Shown piece after piece: positions 38,367 to 46,601 of a DNA stretch of 64,000 bases. Location of the stretch: contig NZ_SSBI01000022.1 in the NCBI RefSeq assembly GCF_004795015.1, positions 50,261 through 114,260 on the forward strand, written 5' to 3'. Within the stretch, counting starts at the first letter, position 1. Each line of letters starts with the position of its first letter. Under the pieces are notes generated by a model that worked only from the letters and a program-made list of their open reading frames with translations, was not told where the DNA came from and did no database searches. Made by a program: the position numbers and the translations under genes. The stretch comes from Streptomyces sp. A1277 (lineage in GTDB: Bacteria; Actinomycetota; Actinomycetes; Streptomycetales; Streptomycetaceae).

Positions 38367-40099
38367 TACGCGGCCTCCGCTTCCGTCAGCTGGGAGAGCA
38401 CGATCTCCCGGTAGGTGTCATTGCCGTCCATCAGCTCGTGGTGGGTGCCGGTCCCGACGACCCGCCCCTCGTCCAGCACGATGATCCGGTCGGCGTCACG
38501 GATCGTGGACACCCGCTGGGCCACGATCACCACCGTCGCCCGCGCGGTCTCCCGCAGCAGCGCCGCCCGCAGCGCCGCGTCCGTCGCGTAGTCCAGCGCC
38601 GAGAACGAGTCGTCGAAGAGGTAGATCTCCGGCTGCTGCACCAGCGTCCGCGCGATCGAGAGCCGCTGGCGCTGACCGCCGGAAACGTTGGTGCCGCCCT
38701 GCGCGATCGGCGCGTCGAGCCCGTCCTCCAGGCCCTCGACGAACTTCTTCGCCTGGGCGACCTCCAGCGCGTGCCACAGCTCCTCGTCGGTCGCGTCCGG
38801 ATTCCCGTACCGCAGGTTCGTCGCGACCGTCCCCGAGAACAGGTACGGCTTCTGCGGGACCAGGCTCACCGTCTTCGCCAGCAGCACCGGATCCAGCGTC
38901 CGCACGTCCGTCCCGTCGACCAGCACCTGGCCGTCCGACACATCGAACAGCCGGGGTACGAGACCGAGCAGCGTCGACTTCCCGCTGCCCGTCGACCCGA
39001 TGATCGCGGTCGTCTCGCCCGGCCGCGCCACCAGGTCCACCGACCGCAGCACCGGCTCCTCGGCACCCGGGTAGCGGAAGTCCGCGCCGCGCACCTCCAG
39101 ATGGCCGTGGGCGCGCAGCTCCCGCACCGGGTCGATGGGCGGGACGACGCTGGAATCGGTCTCCAGGACCTCCTGGATGCGCTCGGCGCAGACCTCGGCG
39201 CGCGGCACCATGATGAACATGAAGGTGGCCATCATCACCGACATGACGATCTGCATCAGATAGGCGAGGAACGCGGTCAGCGCGCCGATCTCCATCCCGC
39301 CGCTGTCGATGCGGTGCGCACCGAACCAGACGACGGCGATCGAGGACACGTTCACGACGGTCATCACGGTCGGGAACATCAGGGCCATCAGCCGGCCCGT
39401 GGACAGTGTCACGTCCGTCAGCTCGGTGTTCGCGCCCCGGAAGCGACCCTCCTCGTAGCCGTCGCGGACGAAGGCGCGGATGACGCGGTTGCCGGTGATC
39501 TGCTCGCGCAGCACCCGGTTCACCGTGTCGAGCCTCGTCTGCATCAGCCGGAACAGCGGGCGCATCCTCCGGACGATGAGGCTGACCGCGATCCCGAGGA
39601 CCGGCACCACGGCGAGCAGCACCGCCGACAGCGGGACGTCCTGGCCGAGCGCCATGACGACGCCGCCGATGCACATGATCGGGGCCGACACCATCAGCGT
39701 GAACGACATCAGCACCAGCATCTGTATCTGCTGGACGTCATTGGTCGTCCGGGTGATCAGCGAGGGAGCGCCGAACCGCCCGACCTCGCGCGAGGAGAAC
39801 GACTGCACCCGGTCGAAGACCGACGCCCGCACATCGCGCCCGAGCGCGGACGCGGTACGGGCACCGATGTAGACCGCCCCGATGTTGCAGACCACCTGGG
39901 CGATGCTGACGACGAGCATCACGCCGCCGTACTGAAGGATGTAGCCCGTGTCCCCCTCCACGACACCGTGGTCGATGATGTCGGCGTTGAGGGTCGGGAG
40001 GTAGAGGGTGGCGGAGGTCTGCAACAGCTGGAAGACGACCAGCACCGCGAGCGGTTTCTTGTACGGGGCGAGATAGGCCCGTAGGAGTTTTATGAGCAC
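38366..40099 (-). CDS. ABC exporter half-transporter (first subunit)
   Basis: A 577-residue partner of the preceding gene with six transmembrane helices, Walker A GSTGSGKST, canonical signature VSGGQRQR and EIYLFDDSFSALD in place of a strict DEA Walker B. The start GTG 40099 (LIKLLRAYLAPYKK) is preferred; the frame also opens at 40153. The pair resembles the SCO2463-2464-like exporters beside hrdA as I recall them. Confidence 0.9.
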   Translation of the reverse strand: MLIKLLRAYLAPYKKPLAVLVVFQLLQTSATLYLPTLNADIIDHGVVEGDTGYILQYGGVMLVVSIAQVVCNIGAVYIGARTASALGRDVRASVFDRVQSFSSREVGRFGAPSLITRTTNDVQQIQMLVLMSFTLMVSAPIMCIGGVVMALGQDVPLSAVLLAVVPVLGIAVSLIVRRMRPLFRLMQTRLDTVNRVLREQITGNRVIRAFVRDGYEEGRFRGANTELTDVTLSTGRLMALMFPTVMTVVNVSSIAVVWFGAHRIDSGGMEIGALTAFLAYLMQIVMSVMMATFMFIMVPRAEVCAERIQEVLETDSSVVPPIDPVRELRAHGHLEVRGADFRYPGAEEPVLRSVDLVARPGETTAIIGSTGSGKSTLLGLVPRLFDVSDGQVLVDGTDVRTLDPVLLAKTVSLVPQKPYLFSGTVATNLRYGNPDATDEELWHALEVAQAKKFVEGLEDGLDAPIAQGGTNVSGGQRQRLSIARTLVQQPEIYLFDDSFSALDYATDAALRAALLRETARATVVIVAQRVSTIRDADRIIVLDEGRVVGTGTHHELMDGNDTYREIVLSQLTEAEAA

Positions 40100-40236
40100 G
40101 CGTGTCTCTCGGAGTCGGCGTAGATCGGGGGGAGCCGACTCATCTTCCGGCACCGCTCGCCGGGACCGCGAACGTTTTTCTTCAAGTCCAGGTCAAAAAC
40201 CAGACTCGGTCCATAATTTCGCGGCCCCGCCCTCAC

Positions 40237-41682
40237 TCACCGCACCGGGTCGAATGCTCCCGGGTGGATCTGGTCCCGCGTCGCGACGTACTGCTGACGC
40301 ACGGCCTGCCCCACGGGCAGCTCCTCGCCCGGCTCCAGCACCTGCGCCGCGGCGCCCCGCCAGGCCGGGGGAGTGCGCCCGTCGAGCGCCCCCTGCGAAA
40401 CACCCAGCGCCCAGGCCGCCTGCCGGGCCGCGCCCAGTGCCGCGTACTGCGCCGGCTGCACCACGACCACCTGCGTCCCCAGCAGTGCGGGCGCCAGCTG
40501 CCGCACGGCCGGCAGTTCGGCCGCCGCCCCCAGCAGGAAGACCCGCCGCACCTCCACGCCCCGGCCGCGCAGTACGTCGAGCGCGTCGGCCAGCGAGCAG
40601 AGCATCCCCTCGAACGCGGCCCGGGCCAGGTGCTCCGGCTTCATCGATTCCCGCCGCAGCCCGCACAGGGTGCCGGCGGTGTGCGGCAGGTACGGGGTGC
40701 GCTCACCCTCCAGATACGGCAGGAGCACGAGCCCCGAGGAACCGGGCGTCGACTTCAGCGCCAGCGCGGAGAGCGTGTCAAGACCCTCCACGTCCAGCAT
40801 CTCGGCGGTGCCGCGCAGGGCGCGTACCGCGTTCGACGTGTGTACCACCGGCAGGTGCATGCCCGTCGCGTCGGCGAACGAGGTGATCACGCCGGTCGGA
40901 TCGGCCAGTGCCTCGTGGTGCACCGCCATCACCGAACCCGACGCCCCCAGCGACACGACCGCGTCCCCGACCCCGACCCCGAGCCCGAAGGCCGCGGCCA
41001 TGGTCTCGCCGGTCCCGGCGGAGATCAGCAGCCCCTCCGGCGTCGTCCCGGCGGCCTCGGAAGGGCCCAGCACCTCCGGCAGCGCGGCGGGGTGCCCGAG
41101 CGCCAGCTCCACCAGCTCCGGCCGGTAGGACTCCGCGCCCGCCGACCAGTACCCGGTCCCGGACGCGGCGCCCCGGTCGGTGGTCCGCCGGGCCGGCCGC
41201 CCCAGCAACTGCCACACCAGCCAGTCGTGCGGCTGGAGCACCGCGGCGACCCGCTGCGCCTGCTCCGGCTCGGTCCGCGCCAGCCAGCGCAGCTTCGACA
41301 CCGGCTGCGCGGCCTGCGGCACCGCCCCGACCGCCTCGGCCCACGCCTGCCGCCCGCCGAGCCCGTCGATGAGATCGGCCGCCGCGGCCTGCGCCCGCTT
41401 GTCGTTGCCGAGCAGCGCCGGCCGTACGAGGTTGCCCTGGTGGTCCAGCGGTACGAGCCCGTGCTGCTGCGCGGACACCCCGATCGCCTGCACCCCTTCG
41501 AGCAGCCCGCCGGTGGCGGCCTCACCGAGGGAGAGCAGCCACGCCTGCGGATCGACCTCGGTGGCCTTCGCCTCGACGGGATGCGCGGCGTACCCCTGCC
41601 GCAGTACGGCGCCCGTGTCCGTATCGCAGACCACGATGTGTGTGAACGCGGAAGAACTGTCCAAGCCGGCGACTATGCCCAT
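40237..41682 (-). CDS. xylB: FGGY-family carbohydrate kinase (xylulokinase type)
   Basis: ATP-dependent sugar kinase of 481 residues. MGIVAGLDSSSAFTHIVVCD is the phosphate 1 motif, and the catalytic site SAQQHGLVPLD and LLISAGTGETMAA plus the C-terminal LGAAAELPAVRQLAP are FGGY features. Start ATG 41682. No isomerase or sugar transporter lies next to it, so xylulose is a family-based guess. It is downstream of a small membrane protein gene. Confidence 0.85.
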   Translation of the reverse strand: MGIVAGLDSSSAFTHIVVCDTDTGAVLRQGYAAHPVEAKATEVDPQAWLLSLGEAATGGLLEGVQAIGVSAQQHGLVPLDHQGNLVRPALLGNDKRAQAAAADLIDGLGGRQAWAEAVGAVPQAAQPVSKLRWLARTEPEQAQRVAAVLQPHDWLVWQLLGRPARRTTDRGAASGTGYWSAGAESYRPELVELALGHPAALPEVLGPSEAAGTTPEGLLISAGTGETMAAAFGLGVGVGDAVVSLGASGSVMAVHHEALADPTGVITSFADATGMHLPVVHTSNAVRALRGTAEMLDVEGLDTLSALALKSTPGSSGLVLLPYLEGERTPYLPHTAGTLCGLRRESMKPEHLARAAFEGMLCSLADALDVLRGRGVEVRRVFLLGAAAELPAVRQLAPALLGTQVVVVQPAQYAALGAARQAAWALGVSQGALDGRTPPAWRGAAAQVLEPGEELPVGQAVRQQYVATRDQIHPGAFDPVR

Positions 41683-41751
41683 ACACAGATTCTGCCGCAC
41701 CACCGGAGGTTTCCCGTACCGGTGGCGCGGCAGACGTGGATCCGGGCCGAC

Positions 41752-42051
41752 TCAGGTGTTGGTTGTCCCCCAGTCGTCCTCTCCGCTCGCCCCGCGCCCG
41801 CGCAACGAACGCACCCGGTCCGTCACGGACGACGGCACCTTGTCGCCGACCTTCTCCCCGACCGCGTGGTACGCCTTCCCCGCGAACTCCCGGCCGCTCT
41901 GGGCCGCGGTCTCGCAGGTGTTGCGCACGGCCGGGTTCTGGGCGAACTGGCGTGCGGACTTCTTCAGCTGCTCGTAACGCTCGCGCCCGGCCCGCGTGCC
42001 GAGCACGTAACCGAGGGCCACTCCGGCGATGAACGTGAGCCGGTACCGCAT
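41752..42051 (-). CDS. YtxH-like small membrane protein
   Basis: A 99-residue protein with one N-terminal hydrophobic segment (LTFIAGVALGYVLGTRAGRE), characteristic of YtxH/DUF-type proteins, followed by a charged helical tail with GREFAGKAYHAVGEKVGDK. Function unknown. Start ATG 42051. Confidence 0.78.
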   Translation of the reverse strand: MRYRLTFIAGVALGYVLGTRAGRERYEQLKKSARQFAQNPAVRNTCETAAQSGREFAGKAYHAVGEKVGDKVPSSVTDRVRSLRGRGASGEDDWGTTNT

Positions 42052-42231
42052 GGCTGCCACCCTTCCTTCGCTCCGTGCGACGTGTGCTGCCCGCCTACCC
42101 GCGACGCCCGAGATCACCCCGGCCGGTACCGATTGGCGAAGCACCCCCCTGCTTGCGCTAATGTATGTGTCGCAGCGAGCACGCGCCGCCCGGCATCCGC
42201 CAGGCAGGTACGTTTCGAGGCACCGCAGCAA

Positions 42232-42304
42232 TCCCCTGTAGCTCAATTGGCAGAGCAGCCGGCTGTTAACCGGCAGGTTACTGGTTCGAGTCCAGTCGGG
42301 GGAG
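42232..42304 (+). tRNA. tRNA-Asn (GTT)
   Basis: 73 bases fold as a standard cloverleaf: acceptor TCCCCTG with CGGGGGA (one T-G pair), D-loop AGCTCAATTGGCAGAGC, anticodon loop CTGTTAA with anticodon GTT, T-arm CTGGTTCGAGTCCAG and discriminator G. A second near-identical gene follows six bases later. Confidence 0.96.
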
Positions 42305-42309
42305 CGCGA

Positions 42310-42382
42310 TCCCCTGTAGCTCAATTGGCAGAGCATTCGGCTGTTAACCGGAGGGTTACTGGTTCGAGTCCAGTCGGGGGAG
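42310..42382 (+). tRNA. tRNA-Asn (GTT), second copy
   Basis: Same structure as its neighbour, with differences in the anticodon stem and variable loop (CATTCGG...CCGGAGG). The two tRNA-Asn genes appear to share one transcript ended by the hairpin at 42393. Confidence 0.96.
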
Positions 42383-42392
42383 CGATCGGAAG

Positions 42393-42415
42393 AGGGCCCC
42401 GTCGGGGCCCTTTTT
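42393..42415 (+). terminator. tRNA-Asn operon terminator
   Basis: GGGCCCC...CGGGGCCC stem followed by TTTTT, a classical rho-independent terminator 11 bases after the second tRNA-Asn. Confidence 0.9.
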
Positions 42416-42548
42416 CGTATGCCCGGAACCGCCCGGCGAGCAGCGCCGTCTTCAAGGTCATCAGCAGCCGGGCATCCGCAGCGGGAGATCGTATGACCGG
42501 CTATGCTGCGGCAGACGGTGCGCACACATGTACGCGCCACGCCGAAAC

Positions 42549-42622
42549 GGGGCGGTAGCTCAGCCGGTTAGAGCAGCGGACTCATAATCCGTCGGCCGTG
42601 GGTTCGAGTCCCACCCGCCCCA
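42549..42622 (+). tRNA. tRNA with CAT anticodon (elongator Met or Ile2)
   Basis: 74 bases: acceptor GGGGCGG with CCGCCCC, D-loop AGCTCAGCCGGTTAGAGC, anticodon loop CTCATAA with anticodon CAT, T-arm GTGGGTTCGAGTCCCAC, discriminator A. The CTCATAA loop occurs in both elongator tRNA-Met and lysidine-modified tRNA-Ile2, so identity is left open. Its 3' end is the target of integrative elements (repeated at 47858 and 56732). Confidence 0.93.
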
Positions 42623-42625
42623 CCG
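42600..42625 (+). repeat. Attachment-site repeat, copy A (tRNA 3' end)
   Basis: The 3' end of the tRNA, starting GGTTCGAGTCCCACCCGCCC, is repeated at 47858 and 56732. A and C share 26 identical bases. A second block (AATCGTTCTGACCTGGGGAA at 42641) lies 18 bases beyond the 23-bp core. Reads as attL of a tRNA-targeted element. Confidence 0.82.
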
Positions 42626-43204
42626 AGCGTCCCCGGGCAGAATCGTTCTGACCTGGGGAAACGTGGATTTGGTGGCGTTTTTCCGTGCGGTACTGACCCG
42701 TTGCCGCAGCGTGTCAGCGCACTTCAGAGGCGTCTGACCTGGCCTTTTGCGGCGCTTGCCCCAGGGAGCGTCGTGGCGCGGTCCCACGGCCGTCGAGGGA
42801 AGCGTCGCGCTCCGCCACATCGCATGACGTCTCTGCTTCCGTGCTGTGTCCGGGCAGTCAGGAGACACCGTCTGCATCGGCGAGGCCGGCGTGGCAGGCT
42901 CTTGTTTGCCCCGGTGCGATGCGGCGGCGCACCTGGTGCATGCCGCACCCGCGGTCCACATCTCACCGCAGGGCACAGTTCTTCTGGACGCTCTTGCGCA
43001 TCCACTCATCGCAGGGTCGCTGAGCGCGCTGGTCTTCGTTCGGGGCAGGCTGTGCAGCTTGCGGAGCGCACGCGACCTCGACATCACCATCGGTAGGGGG
43101 AGCAGCTGCCGACGACGAGAAGTTGCGAACTTGCCCACCCGTGTCACGCCGCCTTGAGATCATTGATCCGTCCCGACCAGTGACACGAACCGAGGGGCCC
43201 CAAG
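42626..43204. other. Left part of island 1
   Basis: The att-adjacent block (42641-42663) and weakly supported open frames. The best is GTG 42846 to 43157 on the plus strand, 103 aa, reading HISPQGTVLLDALAHPLIAG in the middle; it has plausible but not strong codon bias and no known family. Confidence 0.4.
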
Positions 43205-43495
43205 ATGTGGGACTACGCAAAACTCTCCGCGGAAGCCGCGAGGCGGGGCGGCCCCGCAGCCCTGCGAGCCGCCTACCAGTTGGCGGGCCGCCAACAGGGC
43301 ATCAAGATCGGTCAGATGGTGGGCCGCCAACAGGGCGCCATCATCGGCGCCGGCGTTGGCGTGGGCGGGACCATGCTCTACAACTCGCTGCGCACCCGCA
43401 GAACCGGCGCCAACCCTGCGCCAACGCCCGAGAGCAGCGTAGAAACGCCTGAGTCCGGTGCGGGGACTGACGCGCAGGCGGCGACGCTGTCGTGA
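43205..43495 (+). CDS. Small glycine-zipper protein
   Basis: A 96-residue protein starting MWDYAKLSAEAARRGG. Its centre contains two units of GRQQG (AGRQQGIKIGQMVGRQQG) followed by AIIGAGVGVGGTMLY, a glycine-zipper membrane-like segment. The C terminus is Pro/Glu-rich and disordered. GAGGGG lies upstream of ATG 43205. No known family. It is cargo of island 1. A short frame overlaps its stop codon (TGATG). Confidence 0.5.
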   Translation: MWDYAKLSAEAARRGGPAALRAAYQLAGRQQGIKIGQMVGRQQGAIIGAGVGVGGTMLYNSLRTRRTGANPAPTPESSVETPESGAGTDAQAATLS

Positions 43496-43608
43496 TGGGC
43501 CCGTATGCCGAGCTGTTCGTGCAGGAAACGGTCAGGGTCGGTACGGACAGCGGGGCGGCAGCCAGCAAGTACGGGCGCACAAACGGAGGGATGGGCCGCG
43601 GCGTATAG
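43495..43608 (+). CDS. Possible small ORF coupled to the glycine-zipper gene
   Basis: 37 residues, MGPYAELFVQETVRVGTDSG..., starting at an ATG that overlaps the preceding TGA. No family and weak codon bias; may be the start of a gene that then decays. Confidence 0.25.
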   Translation: MGPYAELFVQETVRVGTDSGAAASKYGRTNGGMGRGV

Positions 43609-44427
43609 GCGCTGGCGCCTTCAACTTCTGTCAGTACGCCAAGCTGCCCGCAGCGACGACGGCGCCCATCCCCGCCGAGGCTGGAACGGGGCCTCAGGAG
43701 GTCAATACCGACTGGATCCGCCAATTACGCCGTAGCGCGGTGGGGCAGCCCGTTCCATACCGCGCGCGAACTCCTCCGCGCGGGGCTGGACCGCCACGAC
43801 CGTGATGGTGAAGTTGGTGCCACGGCGGAGCTGCCAGATCTTCAGAACAGCCGTGGGCTTGCTGGCCCAGGCAGCGGACCTTGACGTGATCACTGTTGCG
43901 TGGACGCTTGCACCGTTTGAGTCGGCGGCCTCGGAAGGGGATGTGGATGGGGCGGCTGACTTTCTGGTGCTTCCTGTGTTCGCCCAACAGTTCGGCTCGT
44001 CGGCGAGCGTGTCGATGCTCTCATGGGCCTGTGTGGCGGTCTGCCCGTGAACTGTCCAGGGCAGGGCGGGGGCGCCCACAACTGCTTCCCCAACGGATAG
44101 GTTAGGACTTGGACGTTCACGTCGTCACTTGTGCTTCCCGGAGTGGTGCTGCGTGTCGGCGGTCGTCGAGAATCACGAATGCCTCGGCTTGAATAGTCTC
44201 GATCGCCTCGGTCGGGCTCGGGGCGAGGGCGGCATGTGGCGGCCCACCACCCTTGAGACCCCGGTGCCCTGCAGGACCGACGAGCCTCCTCGTCTCGGAC
44301 GAGGAGGGCACCGTCGTTTCGTGCTGCAGCGTTCACATCGGCCCGGCCATTGCTGAGCCCAACGTGGCCCCGCAGGACCGACGACACCGAACGACTCCTC
44401 CGACTCACCACATAGGACACGGACTTA
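43609..44427. other. Unassigned DNA between the small ORFs and the IS element
   Basis: Frames are open on both strands without convincing bias. Plus-strand 43802-44050 and minus-strand 43702-44079 overlap and neither resembles a known protein. Base composition is lower in GC than the core. It is probably degraded element DNA. Confidence 0.4.
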
Positions 44428-45497
44428 CGACCTCGTGCATGGTTGGGGTGAGGGCGTGTTGAGGTTGCGGTCGGAGTTTTGATCATGCGGGTGTGGCGGG
44501 CAGTGCGAGTGCCTTCGTGTGAGGGGTGGCTTGTTGGTCGGTCAGGAGTCCGGCGACGGCTCGGATGGTGTCGGGCAGGTTTTCTCGTCGGTTGTGGTGT
44601 CGGGCGAGGGTCCTCCAGTTCTTGAGGTGGGCGATGCCGTGTTCGACGGGGATTCTGGCTGAGGAGTGGGCGAAGCGGGCGGCCTCGTGGTGTGCCATCA
44701 GCCATTGCAGGTGTTCGAGGTGTTTGCCGCGGCGTTTGCGTGGCGGGGTGACGACCTGGCCGTAGGTTTGCGCCGCGAGGCATTGATAGCCGGGGTCGGC
44801 AAGGATCTGCAGGTCAATGGTGTCAGCGAGGAGGTCGACCAGGCCGGCGTCACGGGCTTGGGTGATGTCGGCGACGGATCCGGCCCGGGCCTCGCCGCAG
44901 AACAGTGGTCGTCCGCGCTGGTCGGTGATGACGAGGGCTTTCATGGCGTTGATGCGGCTCTTGCCGGAGATGAACCGGCCGCGTCCGCCGCGGTGTGCGC
45001 TTGGGCGACGGACTCGGATCTCGGTGGCGTCCATCAGTGCGGTCTGGCCGGTGGCGCCAAGATGGGCGATCGCATCGGCAAGCGTGCGAAGTCGCAGACC
45101 ACCCTCGATGCGGCAGCCGCGGTCGGCCAGTAGAGGCCGGATCTCGCCGACCGCACGGGTGATGGTCGACCGGTCCACCTGGAACCAGCAGGCCAGCACG
45201 TCGTGGGTGACGCCGTGCCTGAGATGCACGAGTGTGGCCAGCAGCCGGTCGATGAAGACCAGCTTGTACTTCGCGCCCGCTCCGACCGCCCGCCGCCGCG
45301 GTCGGTCCAGCAGTTCAGCATCCCTGCGGGCCTGCCAGACCGGACCCGACTCCGCGACCAGATCGGCAATCACAGTCGTGGAGAGGCCCGTGACCCGACG
45401 CTCCGACATGATCAACCCACGTGCCTGCATCCCCACCACGAACGGCCTAACGAACTGGCAGGGCCAACGTCACCGCTAACCATGCACGAGGTCGTTA
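44425..45497 (-). mobile_element. Complete IS5-family insertion sequence
   Basis: The element spans 44428-45494 (1,067 bp). It has perfect 17-bp terminal inverted repeats: CGACCTCGTGCATGGTT (44428-44444) and its complement at 45478-45494. The flanking TTA at 44425-44427 and 45495-45497 is the 3-bp target duplication, of the TNA type used by some IS5 subgroups. One transposase gene fills it. The right TTA is the stop codon of the PIN-domain gene. Confidence 0.92.
44483..45430 (-). CDS. IS5-family transposase
   Basis: 315 residues. An N-terminal helix-turn-helix (FQVDRSTITRAVGEIRPLLA) precedes a DDE domain: Asp in ALMDATEIRVRRP, Asp in LADPGYQCLAA and Glu in ARIPVEHGIAHLKNWR. Frame and length are intact, so it is likely active. 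ATG 45430 and ATG 45409 are both plausible starts. Confidence 0.9.
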   Translation of the reverse strand: MQARGLIMSERRVTGLSTTVIADLVAESGPVWQARRDAELLDRPRRRAVGAGAKYKLVFIDRLLATLVHLRHGVTHDVLACWFQVDRSTITRAVGEIRPLLADRGCRIEGGLRLRTLADAIAHLGATGQTALMDATEIRVRRPSAHRGGRGRFISGKSRINAMKALVITDQRGRPLFCGEARAGSVADITQARDAGLVDLLADTIDLQILADPGYQCLAAQTYGQVVTPPRKRRGKHLEHLQWLMAHHEAARFAHSSARIPVEHGIAHLKNWRTLARHHNRRENLPDTIRAVAGLLTDQQATPHTKALALPATPA

Positions 45498-46052
45498 GGC
45501 GAGTGCCCTCAGGGCCGCCGCGGATGAAACGAGACGGTTCCTCTCGAGTCGCTCGATCACGTCGGCAACCGTGCCGGGCGGATTCTTCCAACTGTCGGCG
45601 ATGCGCTGGATCTCTGCGTACACGACCTCCGGCGCCAGATCTATCTGCGCTTCGAGGAAGGCGTCCGGGTGGACGGCTTCAACGTCCCATGGTGCAAGGG
45701 CTTCCGCCGGGAAGTCTTTGAGGTTGAAGGTCACGATCACCTGGGCCTTGGCGCGGATCGCCGCGGCCAGGACGTGCCGGTCGTCCTTGTCGGGGAGTTC
45801 CAGTATGTCGATGAGCGGCTCGTGCCCCTTGACGAGGCAGTCCCGTACGGCTGCCTTCATCAGTCGCCGTGTCCTGTCGAGGGCTCCGGGGTCCAGATCC
45901 GGCCGGTCGGCCTTCAGGTTGCGAAACGTCTCGTCAAGGATTGTCTCGGTCCACTTCGCCTGCACAAGGCCGGCCTCCGCGACGCGGATGAGCACGTCGC
46001 GGATGATATTCGGGTAGAGCACGTTCGCGTCGTAAACGGCGACGAAGGCCAT
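45495..46052 (-). CDS. PIN-domain toxin
   Basis: A 185-residue PIN-domain ribonuclease-like protein. Acidic residues of the fold are visible in VYDANVLYPN, LPDKDDRHVLAAAI and FNLKDFPAEAL. Its start follows the antitoxin-like gene by three bases. The stop codon TAA (45497-45495) is the duplicated target of the IS5 insertion, so the insertion left the protein intact. VapC-like toxins of this larger PIN type usually cut RNA; the target is unknown. Confidence 0.85.
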   Translation of the reverse strand: MAFVAVYDANVLYPNIIRDVLIRVAEAGLVQAKWTETILDETFRNLKADRPDLDPGALDRTRRLMKAAVRDCLVKGHEPLIDILELPDKDDRHVLAAAIRAKAQVIVTFNLKDFPAEALAPWDVEAVHPDAFLEAQIDLAPEVVYAEIQRIADSWKNPPGTVADVIERLERNRLVSSAAALRALA

Positions 46053-46055
46053 CGA

Positions 46056-46517
46056 CTACATCAATCCCATTTCCTGGCCGAGCTGAGTGAGCTCGTCTGC
46101 TGCTTCACGGCGACGCCGGTCGTCTGCCTGCTTGTACTCCATGAGCGACGACGCTGTGATTCTGCGGTGCGTTCCGACTAGACGGCACTCGATTTCGTCG
46201 GCTTCCAGGAGGCCGATGAGGAAGGGCCGAGACACGTTGAGGATGTCTGCCGCTTGCTGGGTGGTGAGCTCCGCGGTGCTGGGGACGATGGACACGCCTC
46301 GGCCTGCCCCCAGGTGGGCGAGGAGACCGGCGAGGAGCTCGACGGCTTCGCGGGGCAGAAGGAGGGGCTCAAGCTCGTTGTCGTCGAGTGGCTTGACGGC
46401 GATCTGTCCGAGGTCGGGGTGTTCGGTGAGGTAACCGCGGACACGAGTGAGGGCACGGTTCGCTGTGGCGGTCTTCTCGGGCGGAAGCTTCACGGGCCTG
46501 ATGTCTGTCTTCGTCAC
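46056..46517 (-). CDS. Antitoxin with excisionase-type HTH
   Basis: 153 residues. The C-terminal half is an excisionase/MerR-like helix-turn-helix (LTTQQAADILNVSRPFLIGL, then LVGTHRRITASSLMEYKQAD); the N-terminal half should hold the toxin contact. It precedes the PIN gene with a 3-base gap, the normal antitoxin-first order. Three 9-bp repeats at 46575-46601 upstream are a candidate operator. This HTH-plus-PIN pairing is common in actinobacteria. Confidence 0.82.
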   Translation of the reverse strand: MTKTDIRPVKLPPEKTATANRALTRVRGYLTEHPDLGQIAVKPLDDNELEPLLLPREAVELLAGLLAHLGAGRGVSIVPSTAELTTQQAADILNVSRPFLIGLLEADEIECRLVGTHRRITASSLMEYKQADDRRRREAADELTQLGQEMGLM

Positions 46518-46574
46518 GGTGCGCCCCTAAATTTCGTGGTGGGTGGGCGTCATTGCTTGAGGTGTTCCAGTATC

Positions 46575-46601
46575 CGCAATATTCGCAGCATACGCAATAA
46601 A
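46575..46601. promoter_or_regulatory. Three 9-bp tandem repeats upstream of the toxin-antitoxin genes
   Basis: CGCAATATT, CGCAGCATA and CGCAATAAA start exactly nine bases apart in an AT-rich stretch about 60-85 bases before the antitoxin start. They could be the autoregulatory operator. Confidence 0.5.

Noticed and set aside
42641..42663. The conserved block after the tRNA as a simple tRNA terminator
   Set aside because: It is not a stem and recurs at copy C with exact spacing, so it belongs to the attachment region.
42560..43147. Minus-strand frame ending GGWDSNPRPTDYESAALTG
   Set aside because: That ending is the antisense of the tRNA itself, a familiar false protein; the rest has no support.
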